A stretch of DNA of 64,000 bases from Tenacibaculum aquimarinum (lineage in GTDB: Bacteria > Bacteroidota > Bacteroidia > Flavobacteriales > Flavobacteriaceae), in NCBI RefSeq assembly GCF_022478115.1, contig NZ_JAKGSC010000004.1, positions 1 to 64,000 on the forward strand, read 5' to 3'. Of this stretch, positions 43,114-50,889 are shown piece after piece; the stretch's first letter is position 1; each line of letters opens with the position of its first letter. The notes below the pieces were generated by a model, which worked only from the letters and a program-made list of their open reading frames with translations, was not told the DNA's origin and ran no database searches. A program made the translations under genes and the position numbers.

Positions 43114-44865
43114 CTATTTTACTTGATTTCCATTTATAAACGTTTTTAAAATGTTTATTTGATGTAAGCTATCAATAGATATTTCAAAAGGATTTTTATC
43201 AATAATTATAAAATCGGCATATTTTCCTTTAGCTAATGAGCCAATTTTATCTTCCATATTAATTTGCCAAGCTGCGTTTATTGTCATGGATTTTAGTCCG
43301 TTTAAGAGCGATATTCTTTCATTATAACCAAGAGTATCATTTTCTTTAGTTTGTCTTTTTACAGCAGTTTGAATTAAATGAAACGGCTTGCTCTCAAACA
43401 TTGGTTGATCTGCATGCATTGAATATTTTAAATTTAATGAATCAGCAGTATGTATTGGTAGTATTTTTTCTGCGCGTTTTTTTCCAATAATTTCATCAGA
43501 TAGTGATTTTCCGTAGTAAAATAGATGGTTTATGTGAAAACTTGGTGCCATATTCAATGTTTTCATTTCCGAAAGACTGTTTTTAGAAAGCAACAAACAA
43601 TGCTCAATTCTGTGTCTTTTTTCAGTAATATTTACTTCTGAATTAGCTTTCTTAAAAGCATTAATTACATTTCTGCTTGAAAGATCTCCTTGAGAATGGA
43701 TAGCAATTTGCCATCCTTTTTTATCATATTTTTTAATAAAATTGACCAGCGAATCTTTTTCAATTAGTGCTTTCCCTGATGAGCCTTCTGGAATATGTAA
43801 TTTGTTTTTGTTGAATTCAGTTCTTAAATATGGCGATTTTAAATACATGGAACCAGTGTAAGGAGAACCGTCATACCAATGTTTAACACCAATTATATTG
43901 TAAAAATCGTCTTCGGTTTTTGTCTTTGGTAGTAAAAAACTTCGATCGTGTCTTATGTATAAAAAATGCCTTGGATTTTGCTCCCTTTTTGGTAAAAGAC
44001 CAAATGTTACCAATGCTTGATTTACAAACCCAGATTTTTCTGATGATAAATGTTTGTAAAGCAGTAAAGGCTTGTTGTCATTAATTGTAATTCCTGCTGA
44101 AACGACTGTTGTATTCCCGTTTTTAGCGTATTTATTCAATGTACTAACTGTTGAGTTTATTAAAAATTCAGATGTTAAAACATCTTTTTTAAGTTGATTT
44201 AAAATAGGAATAAACGCTTCTTGTTCAGCTATTAATCCTGTTAACTCTCCATTTTTATCTTTTTCATAATAACTTGCTTTTGATGGATTTGGAGTTTCTT
44301 TTGTGATGCTTACTTTCTTAAATGTATTAGAATTTACCCAATACGTATGCAGGCTTTGTGAGATTAATAAAATAGGATTGTTTGGAGAAATTTCGTCTAA
44401 AAAAGCAATGTTAGGTGTTTTTAAATCCTCTACTAAAATTGGATCAATTCCTTTGCAAATAACCCATTCACCTTCTTTTTTTGTTTTAATCTGTTTTTTT
44501 AAATGATTCCAAACTTCTGCATTGGTTTTGTGTTTAAAGCCAGATAAGTCAATCATATCATTTAAAAAGGCAGATAGTGCAACATGAGAATGGCTGTCAA
44601 TAAACCCTGGAAGAACAGTTGCTCCTTTTAAATCTACAACAGTATTCCCATTTTTGTATTTCTCTAATTCATTAGTTGTTCCAATGTCTTTTATTTTTCC
44701 ATTTTCAATAAAAATAGCTTCCGCATTTTTAAGTGTTTTATTTAGTGTAATGAAGTTTCCGTTAATATAAAGTGTATCGCTATTTTTATCAAAATCTTTA
44801 GTGATTAAAAAATAACTTATAAAAGCAATTGCAATTATTCCTAATAGAATTTTGGATTTACTCAT
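43114..44865 (-). CDS. Amidohydrolase family protein (YtcJ-like)
   Basis: The 583-residue protein has an N-terminal membrane anchor or signal (about 5-21), then an amidohydrolase_3 domain: LPGFIDSHSHVALSAF (about 86-101, with the HxH metal ligands), IHSQGDLSSR, RIEHCLLL and SMHADQPMF. This fits YtcJ-like enzymes, which hydrolyse amides of unknown identity, probably on the outside of the cytoplasmic membrane. It converges on bshC with two bases between stops. A -7 box (TATATTTG) is at 44886-44893. Confidence 0.93.
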   Translation of the reverse strand: MSKSKILLGIIAIAFISYFLITKDFDKNSDTLYINGNFITLNKTLKNAEAIFIENGKIKDIGTTNELEKYKNGNTVVDLKGATVLPGFIDSHSHVALSAFLNDMIDLSGFKHKTNAEVWNHLKKQIKTKKEGEWVICKGIDPILVEDLKTPNIAFLDEISPNNPILLISQSLHTYWVNSNTFKKVSITKETPNPSKASYYEKDKNGELTGLIAEQEAFIPILNQLKKDVLTSEFLINSTVSTLNKYAKNGNTTVVSAGITINDNKPLLLYKHLSSEKSGFVNQALVTFGLLPKREQNPRHFLYIRHDRSFLLPKTKTEDDFYNIIGVKHWYDGSPYTGSMYLKSPYLRTEFNKNKLHIPEGSSGKALIEKDSLVNFIKKYDKKGWQIAIHSQGDLSSRNVINAFKKANSEVNITEKRHRIEHCLLLSKNSLSEMKTLNMAPSFHINHLFYYGKSLSDEIIGKKRAEKILPIHTADSLNLKYSMHADQPMFESKPFHLIQTAVKRQTKENDTLGYNERISLLNGLKSMTINAAWQINMEDKIGSLAKGKYADFIIIDKNPFEISIDSLHQINILKTFINGNQVK

Positions 44866-44885
44866 AATTATAAAAATGAATTTAT

Positions 44886-44893
44886 CAAATATA
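44886..44893 (-). promoter_or_regulatory. -7 box of the YtcJ-like gene
   Basis: The minus strand reads TATATTTG (exact), 20 bases before the start codon. No -33 TTG found. Confidence 0.45.
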
Positions 44894-44927
44894 GCAAAGA
44901 TTTTAGGAGAAATACTTTTATATGGAG

Positions 44928-44957
44928 TTGTTAGGTTAGATTTTTAAGTTAATTTTG
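44928..44957 (+). promoter_or_regulatory. Promoter of rlmF (TTG-N19-TAATTTTG), probably leaderless
   Basis: TTG at 44928-44930 and the exact -7 box TAATTTTG at 44950-44957 are 19 bases apart. The box ends four bases before the ATG at 44962, the same spacing as bshC, so transcripts probably lack a leader. Confidence 0.6.
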
Positions 44958-44961
44958 GCGC

Positions 44962-45813
44962 ATGAGTAAATCCTTACACCCAAAAAATAAACACAACAAC
45001 GGTTACGATTTTGACAAACTAATTAAGGTTTCGGAAGATTTAAAACCTTTTGTTACTAAAAATAGTTACGGAACAACAACGATAGACTTTTCTGACCCTA
45101 AAGCCGTAAAAGAACTTAATAAAGCATTATTAAAAGCTCATTACGGAATTGAATATTGGAATTTTCCTGACGAAAATTTATGTCCGCCAATTCCTGGTCG
45201 TGTAGATTATATTCATCATTTGGCAGATTTGCTTTCTTCCGAAGAGAATATAAAAATTTTAGATATTGGTACAGGTGCAAGTTGCGTGTATCCGTTATTG
45301 GGTGTTGCTGAGTATAATTGGGATTTTGTTGCTACAGATATTGATTTAGACTCTTTAGATTATGCACAGGATATAATTGATGACAACAAGTTGGAAGCTA
45401 AGATTACCTTACGTCAACAATTTAAAGAAGAACATATTCTAAAAGAAATTTTAGAAGAAGACGATGCTTTTACGGCAACGATGTGTAATCCTCCGTTTTA
45501 TAAATCTGCGGAAGAAGCAAGAGGAGCAAACCGACGAAAAACCAGAAATTTAGGAAACAACGCTGTCAGAAACTTTGCAGGAAACAATAACGAGCTTTGG
45601 TATATTGGTGGCGAAAAAGCCTTTTTACACACCTATTTGTATGAAAGTTCTTTGAATCCTAAAAGTAGCAAATGGTTTACAAGTTTGGTTTCTAATAAAG
45701 ACAATGTAAAGTCTTTGGAAGCTTCTTCTAAAAAATTAAAAGTTACTGAATTTAAAGTAATACCAATGACACAAGGAAACAAGGTTACAAGGATTGTTTG
45801 TTGGAGGTTTTAA
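44962..45813 (+). CDS. rlmF: 23S rRNA (adenine(1618)-N6)-methyltransferase
   Basis: The 283-residue enzyme has the SAM-binding motif LDIGTGASCVYPLLG (about 94-108) and the catalytic motif MCNPPFY (about 173-179) of N6-adenine RNA methyltransferases. It begins LHPKNKHNNGYDFDKL, the RlmF N-terminal signature, and methylates A1618 in 23S rRNA. Single gene, with its own promoter very close to the start codon. Confidence 0.95.
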   Translation: MSKSLHPKNKHNNGYDFDKLIKVSEDLKPFVTKNSYGTTTIDFSDPKAVKELNKALLKAHYGIEYWNFPDENLCPPIPGRVDYIHHLADLLSSEENIKILDIGTGASCVYPLLGVAEYNWDFVATDIDLDSLDYAQDIIDDNKLEAKITLRQQFKEEHILKEILEEDDAFTATMCNPPFYKSAEEARGANRRKTRNLGNNAVRNFAGNNNELWYIGGEKAFLHTYLYESSLNPKSSKWFTSLVSNKDNVKSLEASSKKLKVTEFKVIPMTQGNKVTRIVCWRF

Positions 45814-45823
45814 ATATTTGTTG

Positions 45824-46237
45824 TTATTCTTTTCGAATCCAATATTGAGTTCTTCCAAAAAGAGCAACACCAAGAAAACCTCTTACTTTTAGTTTGTTGT
45901 TGCTAACTAATTGTAAATAACACTTGTAGGTTTTTCCGTTTTCAGGATCAAGAATAGTTCCTCCATTGAATTCATTTCCGTCTTTTTTAATGTTTTCAAT
46001 AATATGTAAGCCAATTATTGGTTTACCTTTTTTTGTCCCTTTGCATGCTTTGCAAAGAGCGTTTTTATCAACAGTAAAACTTTCAATTATTTTAGCCGAG
46101 TAGGTGTGGTCCGTTTTGTAGATTTCAATAACTGCTTTTTTTTCTTTGGTTTTATCGTCAAAAGTTTCCCATTTGCCAATAATAGTTTGTCCGTTAGTAG
46201 TTAAACTGATAAGAAACAAGATGTATAAATATTTCAT
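45824..46237 (-). CDS. DUF2147 secreted protein, second paralogue
   Basis: The 137-residue protein has a signal peptide (about 1-16) and a DUF2147 domain starting IIGKWETFDDKTKEKKAVIE, with Cys-x-x-Cys (CKAC) and the C-terminal RGFLGVALFGRTQYWIRK. It is clearly related to the protein encoded at 13028-13453 over the whole length. Function unknown. It is the last gene of a short minus-strand run following the small membrane protein gene by 29 bases. Confidence 0.88.
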   Translation of the reverse strand: MKYLYILFLISLTTNGQTIIGKWETFDDKTKEKKAVIEIYKTDHTYSAKIIESFTVDKNALCKACKGTKKGKPIIGLHIIENIKKDGNEFNGGTILDPENGKTYKCYLQLVSNNKLKVRGFLGVALFGRTQYWIRKE

Positions 46238-46266
46238 TTTTGTATAATTTTAAGTTGTTTTGTAAA

Positions 46267-46740
46267 TTATTGTTGTGTTTTTTCTGTTGTTAAAACATTA
46301 AAAGTTAATATTAAAAAAAATAAAGCTAAAATTTCTAAAAATACTCGACTCCAATGCCAATATTCCCAAGTGTTTAATTCAGATTTTAATTGAATAGCGT
46401 TAAAAGTTGCATTGTAAAATTGTTGATTTACTCCTTTAAAATAAATATAAAATACGGCTATAAATGAAAAAGTAAAAAAAGTTGCTATTATAGAATAACG
46501 TAATCCGGCTGATTTTTTTAAATAACAATACATACAAACAAATACAGGAATTAATGCAGCAATTAGTGTTAGAACTGTATAAAAACCACCTATTTTTTTT
46601 CCGAATTCAGAATAATAGTGATAAAATTCTGGTGCAGATAAAGTTTTCCAATAAGGAACTAACAATGCGCCTTCAGTAATTTGACTTCCTAAAAATATTG
46701 CAAAAATTGCAATTAAAAAATATGCTAAAACACGGTTCAT
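46267..46740 (-). CDS. Four-helix membrane protein (DUF1772-like)
   Basis: The 157-residue protein has four membrane helices (about 5-23, 53-74, 82-102 and 132-150). The layout and the C-terminal NTWEYWHWSRVFLEILALFF resemble DUF1772 (anthrone oxygenase-like) membrane proteins, though this is by pattern only. A Crp-type regulator is encoded 71 bases upstream on the same strand, so it may be a regulated partner. Function unknown. Confidence 0.75.
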   Translation of the reverse strand: MNRVLAYFLIAIFAIFLGSQITEGALLVPYWKTLSAPEFYHYYSEFGKKIGGFYTVLTLIAALIPVFVCMYCYLKKSAGLRYSIIATFFTFSFIAVFYIYFKGVNQQFYNATFNAIQLKSELNTWEYWHWSRVFLEILALFFLILTFNVLTTEKTQQ

Positions 46741-46811
46741 ATAAAATGATTTTAATTTTAGACAAAATTCAGTGTTTATTTATGCGCTGGCATTTACATA
46801 TGTAAAGAAAA

Positions 46812-47387
46812 TTAAGAATTTTTCAGTTTTCTCCTTATTCTACTCAATTGAGTTGGGGAAATTCCTAAATAAGAAGCTATATGATATTGTGGCAGTATCA
46901 ATTCTATTGCAGGAAAACGGTCTCTCATAATAAGATACCTTTTATCAGCATCCAATAATGCCATTTCAATCTCTTTTTGTTCTTTCTCTAAAAAATAAAA
47001 TTCTGCAATTTTTCTGCCTAACCGTTCTAAGTCATGGAATTTATCATATAATTTTTCCATTTCATTAAAATCGGCAACAAGAATTTCGCAATCAGTTAAA
47101 GCCTGTTGCGCTATTTTATTGGGCTGTTTGGTTAATAAAGAAGTGTATGCACCAATTATTGATGGACCAACAAAAAACTGCTTGTTGTATTCTTTTCCTT
47201 TTTGATTTAAGAAATAAGCTCTAACAATTCCTTTTTTTAGGAATCCAATTTGATGAGCATATTCACCTTCTTTAACAAAAAAATCATCTTTTAAGAGTTG
47301 TTTTGGCTTAAAACATTGTTGAATCTCTTTCAAAGCATCTTCATTGATAGGATTAATGCTATTTATGTAGTTTAAAAAATCATTCAT
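46812..47387 (-). CDS. Crp/Fnr-family transcriptional regulator
   Basis: The 191-residue protein has a cyclic-nucleotide-binding domain (about 15-110, with EYAHQIGFLKKGIVRAYF) and a C-terminal helix-turn-helix whose recognition helix is in YLGISPTQLSRIRRKL (about 172-187). The phosphate-binding arginine of E. coli Crp is not evident, so the ligand is uncertain. This short type is common in Bacteroidota and often controls a neighbouring gene, here possibly the four-helix membrane protein. Confidence 0.9.
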   Translation of the reverse strand: MNDFLNYINSINPINEDALKEIQQCFKPKQLLKDDFFVKEGEYAHQIGFLKKGIVRAYFLNQKGKEYNKQFFVGPSIIGAYTSLLTKQPNKIAQQALTDCEILVADFNEMEKLYDKFHDLERLGRKIAEFYFLEKEQKEIEMALLDADKRYLIMRDRFPAIELILPQYHIASYLGISPTQLSRIRRKLKNS

Positions 47388-47426
47388 TTTTATCTAAAAA
47401 TCAAATTAATGTAAGAACAAGTAATC

Positions 47427-47840
47427 TTACCTATATGAATATCCAAAATAACTAAGACTAATAATTAATAGCGGGGCAGCAAAGCACAGTAAAATAATTG
47501 GCCAACGGTATAAGCCCCAAAAAGAAACTACTTTTCGTTTTTCATTGTCTTGTTTGCTGTAAACTATAGTTGCGTAATCACCAACGCTGTATGCTGGCGG
47601 ACTAGAGCTTACATCACTTTCAAAAGTAACCGTTTCATCTAATCTGTTTAGGTATTCAAAAACAGGTTTGTAAGTATAACCATCATCGCTGCTAATTTTA
47701 AGTAAATCAATAACTTTTGCTTTGGTTTTTACGCCATTATTAATGAGGTTTCTAGAAACTATGTATTGTTTGTTTGCAAAATAAAGTAATAGTAAACCAA
47801 TAATTAATAAAGCTGCGTATAAGTATTCTATCATTTTCAT
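47427..47840 (-). CDS. DUF3592 membrane protein
   Basis: The 137-residue protein has a membrane helix at each end (about 4-22 and 112-131) around a DUF3592 domain containing TYKPVFEYLNRLDETVTFES and YSVGDYATIVYSKQD. The family is of unknown function, probably an extracytoplasmic beta domain. It lies alone, about 39 bases before the Crp-type gene. Confidence 0.88.
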   Translation of the reverse strand: MKMIEYLYAALLIIGLLLLYFANKQYIVSRNLINNGVKTKAKVIDLLKISSDDGYTYKPVFEYLNRLDETVTFESDVSSSPPAYSVGDYATIVYSKQDNEKRKVVSFWGLYRWPIILLCFAAPLLIISLSYFGYSYR

Positions 47841-47885
47841 AAGTTTAATTATGCTCTAAATTAAATACACAAGATAGTAATTATT

Positions 47886-48539
47886 CTAGCTTTTATCTTC
47901 TAAAAATGTTTCGCCTTTAGTTAACCAAGAAACACCAAAAGCTATCAATGCAATTACTTCACACCAAAAAATAATATTTGTTGTGGCTCTTGTTTCATCA
48001 CTTAAAAATTTAAAACTGATACCTGCTAAAAGAACAAACACTATAATTATAATGCCGCAAATTGTATAAACCTTGTTTCTTTTTAGTTTCATTTCCGTAG
48101 GTTTAATAGCTGGATTGGTTTTTTTGAAGATTACCAAACTGAAATAAGCAAATACACTAAAAAGTGCTACAGCAGACAAAAGATGTACTATTTGAATCGT
48201 TTCACTCTGACTTGTAGTTGGAAATATTGCAACACAAATAGCGAAAATTGCACCAATGTTAGCGATAACATTATCGTTAATTTTTTCAGGTTTATTCTCA
48301 TCAGAATAACCTGTATAAGTCAATAAAAAGAATCCAAGAACAAATAAAAAACCTACAAAAAAGTCTCTTGCTTCAGTTGCGTAATATGCGCTAATTGAAT
48401 CTTGAATTAAGATGTTATTTCCATTAACTAATAAAACAATTGGTAAAATTATAGGTAAACCAACGCCAATAATACCAATAAGTTTTCTTAACGTTAAATA
48501 TGATATTATTTGATTATTCTTTTCATTTGATTTCTTCAT
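47886..48539 (-). CDS. Six-helix membrane protein of unknown function (DUF998-like)
   Basis: The 217-residue protein, counted from the methionine at 48539, has about six hydrophobic helices and the motif SISAYYATEARDFFVGFLFV (about 49-68). It recalls DUF998-type membrane proteins, not with certainty. The methionine at 48539 is the likely start because a -7 box at 48564-48571 overlaps the earlier candidate at 48566, which would be untranscribed. A lpdA terminator lies upstream. Confidence 0.75.
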   Translation of the reverse strand: MKKSNEKNNQIISYLTLRKLIGIIGVGLPIILPIVLLVNGNNILIQDSISAYYATEARDFFVGFLFVLGFFLLTYTGYSDENKPEKINDNVIANIGAIFAICVAIFPTTSQSETIQIVHLLSAVALFSVFAYFSLVIFKKTNPAIKPTEMKLKRNKVYTICGIIIIVFVLLAGISFKFLSDETRATTNIIFWCEVIALIAFGVSWLTKGETFLEDKS

Positions 48540-48563
48540 AACAATTTTTAGTTGGTTGATAAC

Positions 48564-48571
48564 CAAATATA
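48564..48571 (-). promoter_or_regulatory. -7 box deciding the start of the six-helix protein
   Basis: The minus strand reads TATATTTG (exact). It overlaps the upstream methionine codon at 48566, so the start at 48539 is preferred, with a leader of about 20 bases. Confidence 0.5.
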
Positions 48572-48610
48572 AAGAAATAGAGTGGAATTAAATCACTGTA
48601 TTTTAGAAGT

Positions 48611-48644
48611 GAAAAAACCTCACCAATTAAGGTGAGGTTTTTTC
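48611..48644 (-). terminator. Perfect terminator after lpdA
   Basis: A 14-base perfect stem (GAAAAAACCTCACC / GGTGAGGTTTTTTC, 6-base loop) gives T-runs on both strands and lies 62 bases past the lpdA stop codon. Confidence 0.9.
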
Positions 48645-48705
48645 TTTAGTATCTTTATTCTTTTGTCTAAAAGTCTATTTATCCAAAAATCTAAGAATCT
48701 ATTTT

Positions 48706-50094
48706 TTATAAATGAATTACTTCATCATAAGCATCAGCAACAGCTTCCATAACCGCTTCACTCATTGTTGGGTGTGGGTGAATTGCTTTTAAAACTTCGT
48801 GTCCTGTAGTTTCTAATTTTCTACCTAAAACAGCTTCCGCAATCATATCGGTAACTCCGGCACCAATCATGTGGCAACCTAACCATTCACCATATTTTGC
48901 ATCAAAAATTACTTTTACAAAACCATCTTTGTTTCCAGCAGCACTTGCTTTACCAGAAGCAGAAAAAGGAAATTTTCCTACTTTTAATTCGTAACCAGCT
49001 TCTTTCGCTTTCGCTTCCGTTAAACCAACAGAAGCAATTTCTGGAGAAGCATACGTACAACCAGGAACGTTTCCGTAATCAATTGATTCCGTATGTAAAC
49101 CAGCTAATTTTTCAACACAAGTAATTCCTTCTGCAGAAGCAACGTGTGCTAAAGCTTGTCCAGGAACTACATCTCCAATAGCAAAATAACCAGGAATATT
49201 AGTTTGGTAAAAATCGTTTACTAAGATTTTATCTCTGTCAACAATAATTCCAACATCTTCTAAGCCAATATTTTCTAAGTTAGATTTAATACCAACAGCC
49301 GATAATAAGATATCTGCTTTTAAAGTTTCTTCTCCTTTTTTAGTTTTTACAGTTGCAACAACTCCATCACCAGAAGTATCAACAGATTCTACAGAAGAAT
49401 TTGTCATTACTTTAATACCAGATTTTTTTAGAGAACGTTCCATTTGTTTAGAAACATCAATATCTTCAACAGGCACAACATTTGGCATAAACTCAACAAT
49501 AGTAACATCCGTTCCCATTGAATTGTAAAAATGTGCAAACTCAATACCAATAGCTCCAGAACCAACTACAATCATAGATTTTGGTTGCTTTGGTAAAGAC
49601 ATTGCTTGTCTGTAACCAATTACTTTTTTACCATCTTGCGGTAAATTTGGCAATTCTCTAGAACGAGCACCCGTTGCAATAATAATATTCTCAGCACTAT
49701 ATTCAGTTACCGTTCCGTCTTCAGCAGTAACATCAACTTTTTTACCAGTTTTAATTTTACCAAAACCGTTTATAACATCAATTTTGTTTTTCTTCATTAA
49801 GAACTGAACACCTTTGCTCATTCCTTCAGCAACACCACGACTACGTTTAATAACAGCTTCAAAATCCTTGTCAATTGCTTCAGCTTTTAAACCGTATTCA
49901 TCTACATGTTTTAAATAATCATAAACTTGAGCAGATTTTAACAAAGCTTTTGTAGGAATACATCCCCAGTTTAAGCAAATTCCACCTATTTCACTTTTCT
50001 CTACAATGGCAACTTTAAAGCCTAATTGAGAAGCTCTAATTCCTGCTACATAACCTCCAGGACCACTTCCTATTATTAATACGTCGTATTTCAT
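48706..50094 (-). CDS. lpdA: Dihydrolipoyl dehydrogenase
   Basis: The 462-residue flavoenzyme has the FAD motif IIGSGPGGYVAG at 6-17, the redox-active disulfide GGICLNWGCIPTKALL (Cys at about 40 and 45), NAD-binding VVGSGAIGIEF, and the C-terminal His-Glu pair HPHPTMSEAV. It is E3 of the 2-oxoacid dehydrogenase and glycine cleavage complexes. Length is standard. It stands alone, with a dispersed repeat upstream and a perfect terminator downstream. Lipoyl synthase, needed for its lipoyl substrate, is encoded at 61095. Confidence 0.97.
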   Translation of the reverse strand: MKYDVLIIGSGPGGYVAGIRASQLGFKVAIVEKSEIGGICLNWGCIPTKALLKSAQVYDYLKHVDEYGLKAEAIDKDFEAVIKRSRGVAEGMSKGVQFLMKKNKIDVINGFGKIKTGKKVDVTAEDGTVTEYSAENIIIATGARSRELPNLPQDGKKVIGYRQAMSLPKQPKSMIVVGSGAIGIEFAHFYNSMGTDVTIVEFMPNVVPVEDIDVSKQMERSLKKSGIKVMTNSSVESVDTSGDGVVATVKTKKGEETLKADILLSAVGIKSNLENIGLEDVGIIVDRDKILVNDFYQTNIPGYFAIGDVVPGQALAHVASAEGITCVEKLAGLHTESIDYGNVPGCTYASPEIASVGLTEAKAKEAGYELKVGKFPFSASGKASAAGNKDGFVKVIFDAKYGEWLGCHMIGAGVTDMIAEAVLGRKLETTGHEVLKAIHPHPTMSEAVMEAVADAYDEVIHL

Positions 50095-50130
50095 GTTGTT
50101 TATTTTTACGTGTTGTTTGTTTATTTTTTT

Positions 50131-50210
50131 GGCGTTCGAGCGGGCTTTCCGTTATATCTTTTTTGTGAAAAACAAAAAAGGATGTCACTTCAATCCCTAA
50201 CGCGCTTACT
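50131..50210 (+). repeat. Dispersed intergenic repeat, copy R6 (short form)
   Basis: This copy runs from GGCGTTCGAGCGGGCTTTCC through a T-run/A-run hairpin (TCTTTTTTG / CAAAAAAGGA) and ends CAATCCCTAACGCGC. It lacks the CTACTCGC form of the core, having GTTATATC instead, as in copy R7. It lies between the lpdA start and the 3' end of the next gene. Confidence 0.8.
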
Positions 50211-50213
50211 TAT

Positions 50214-50867
50214 TTACTTTATTTTTTCAATAGTCCTTCTAACTTTCATCATATTTGGTTGATGCTTTTTACATTCCTGAACATCATCAAAAGCTTTATC
50301 TTCAATAAATTTATTATAATCTTTACAAGATTTAAAAATATTAAATTCTTCATTCTTAAAATCCCAAACAATTCCTTTTCCTTTTATTAAGTCATTAGCA
50401 ATTACTGATCCTGCAATACCAAAATTAACAGCTGTTCCCATTGCCCATTGATTAACTAGCTCAGCTTCTGTATATAAATAATTTTCTCCACCCATAATAA
50501 CTCTAACAAAAGTATTATGAAAATTAGTGCTTTGAGCTCTGTCTGTTTTATTTCTGTTTTTTAATATGGCTTTTATTTGAAAGTATAAATGTCCTTTGTA
50601 GGAAATAGCGAAAATTTTCCTTACTTTTCTATTATTCTTTGGATAATAGAAATATGGATTATGAATGATACTATCAATATTTTGTCTTTTAAGATTCATC
50701 ATTTTAACCTCTTCAAATATTGAAGGTTTTTTATTTATAAAATCTTTTTTAGACACATAAATTCCTTCTGGGTAATTAGGTTTGAATAACGTATCAGTTT
50801 TTATTTCATTTTGACTAAATATTGAATTTGTAATAAATAAAAATAATACAATAATTAATTTTCTCAT
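50214..50867 (-). CDS. Secreted protein of unknown function
   Basis: The 217-residue protein has a signal peptide (about 1-19, FITNSIFSQ) and a mixed alpha/beta body with charged stretches; I recognise no family. The segment GEN-YLYTEAELVNQWAMGT (about 133-151) is hydrophobic enough to suggest a buried core, not a membrane helix. It follows argS by 22 bases on the same strand and ends 3 bases from a dispersed repeat. Confidence 0.75.
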   Translation of the reverse strand: MRKLIIVLFLFITNSIFSQNEIKTDTLFKPNYPEGIYVSKKDFINKKPSIFEEVKMMNLKRQNIDSIIHNPYFYYPKNNRKVRKIFAISYKGHLYFQIKAILKNRNKTDRAQSTNFHNTFVRVIMGGENYLYTEAELVNQWAMGTAVNFGIAGSVIANDLIKGKGIVWDFKNEEFNIFKSCKDYNKFIEDKAFDDVQECKKHQPNMMKVRRTIEKIK

Positions 50868-50889
50868 TGTTTTAAATTAAATAATAAAC

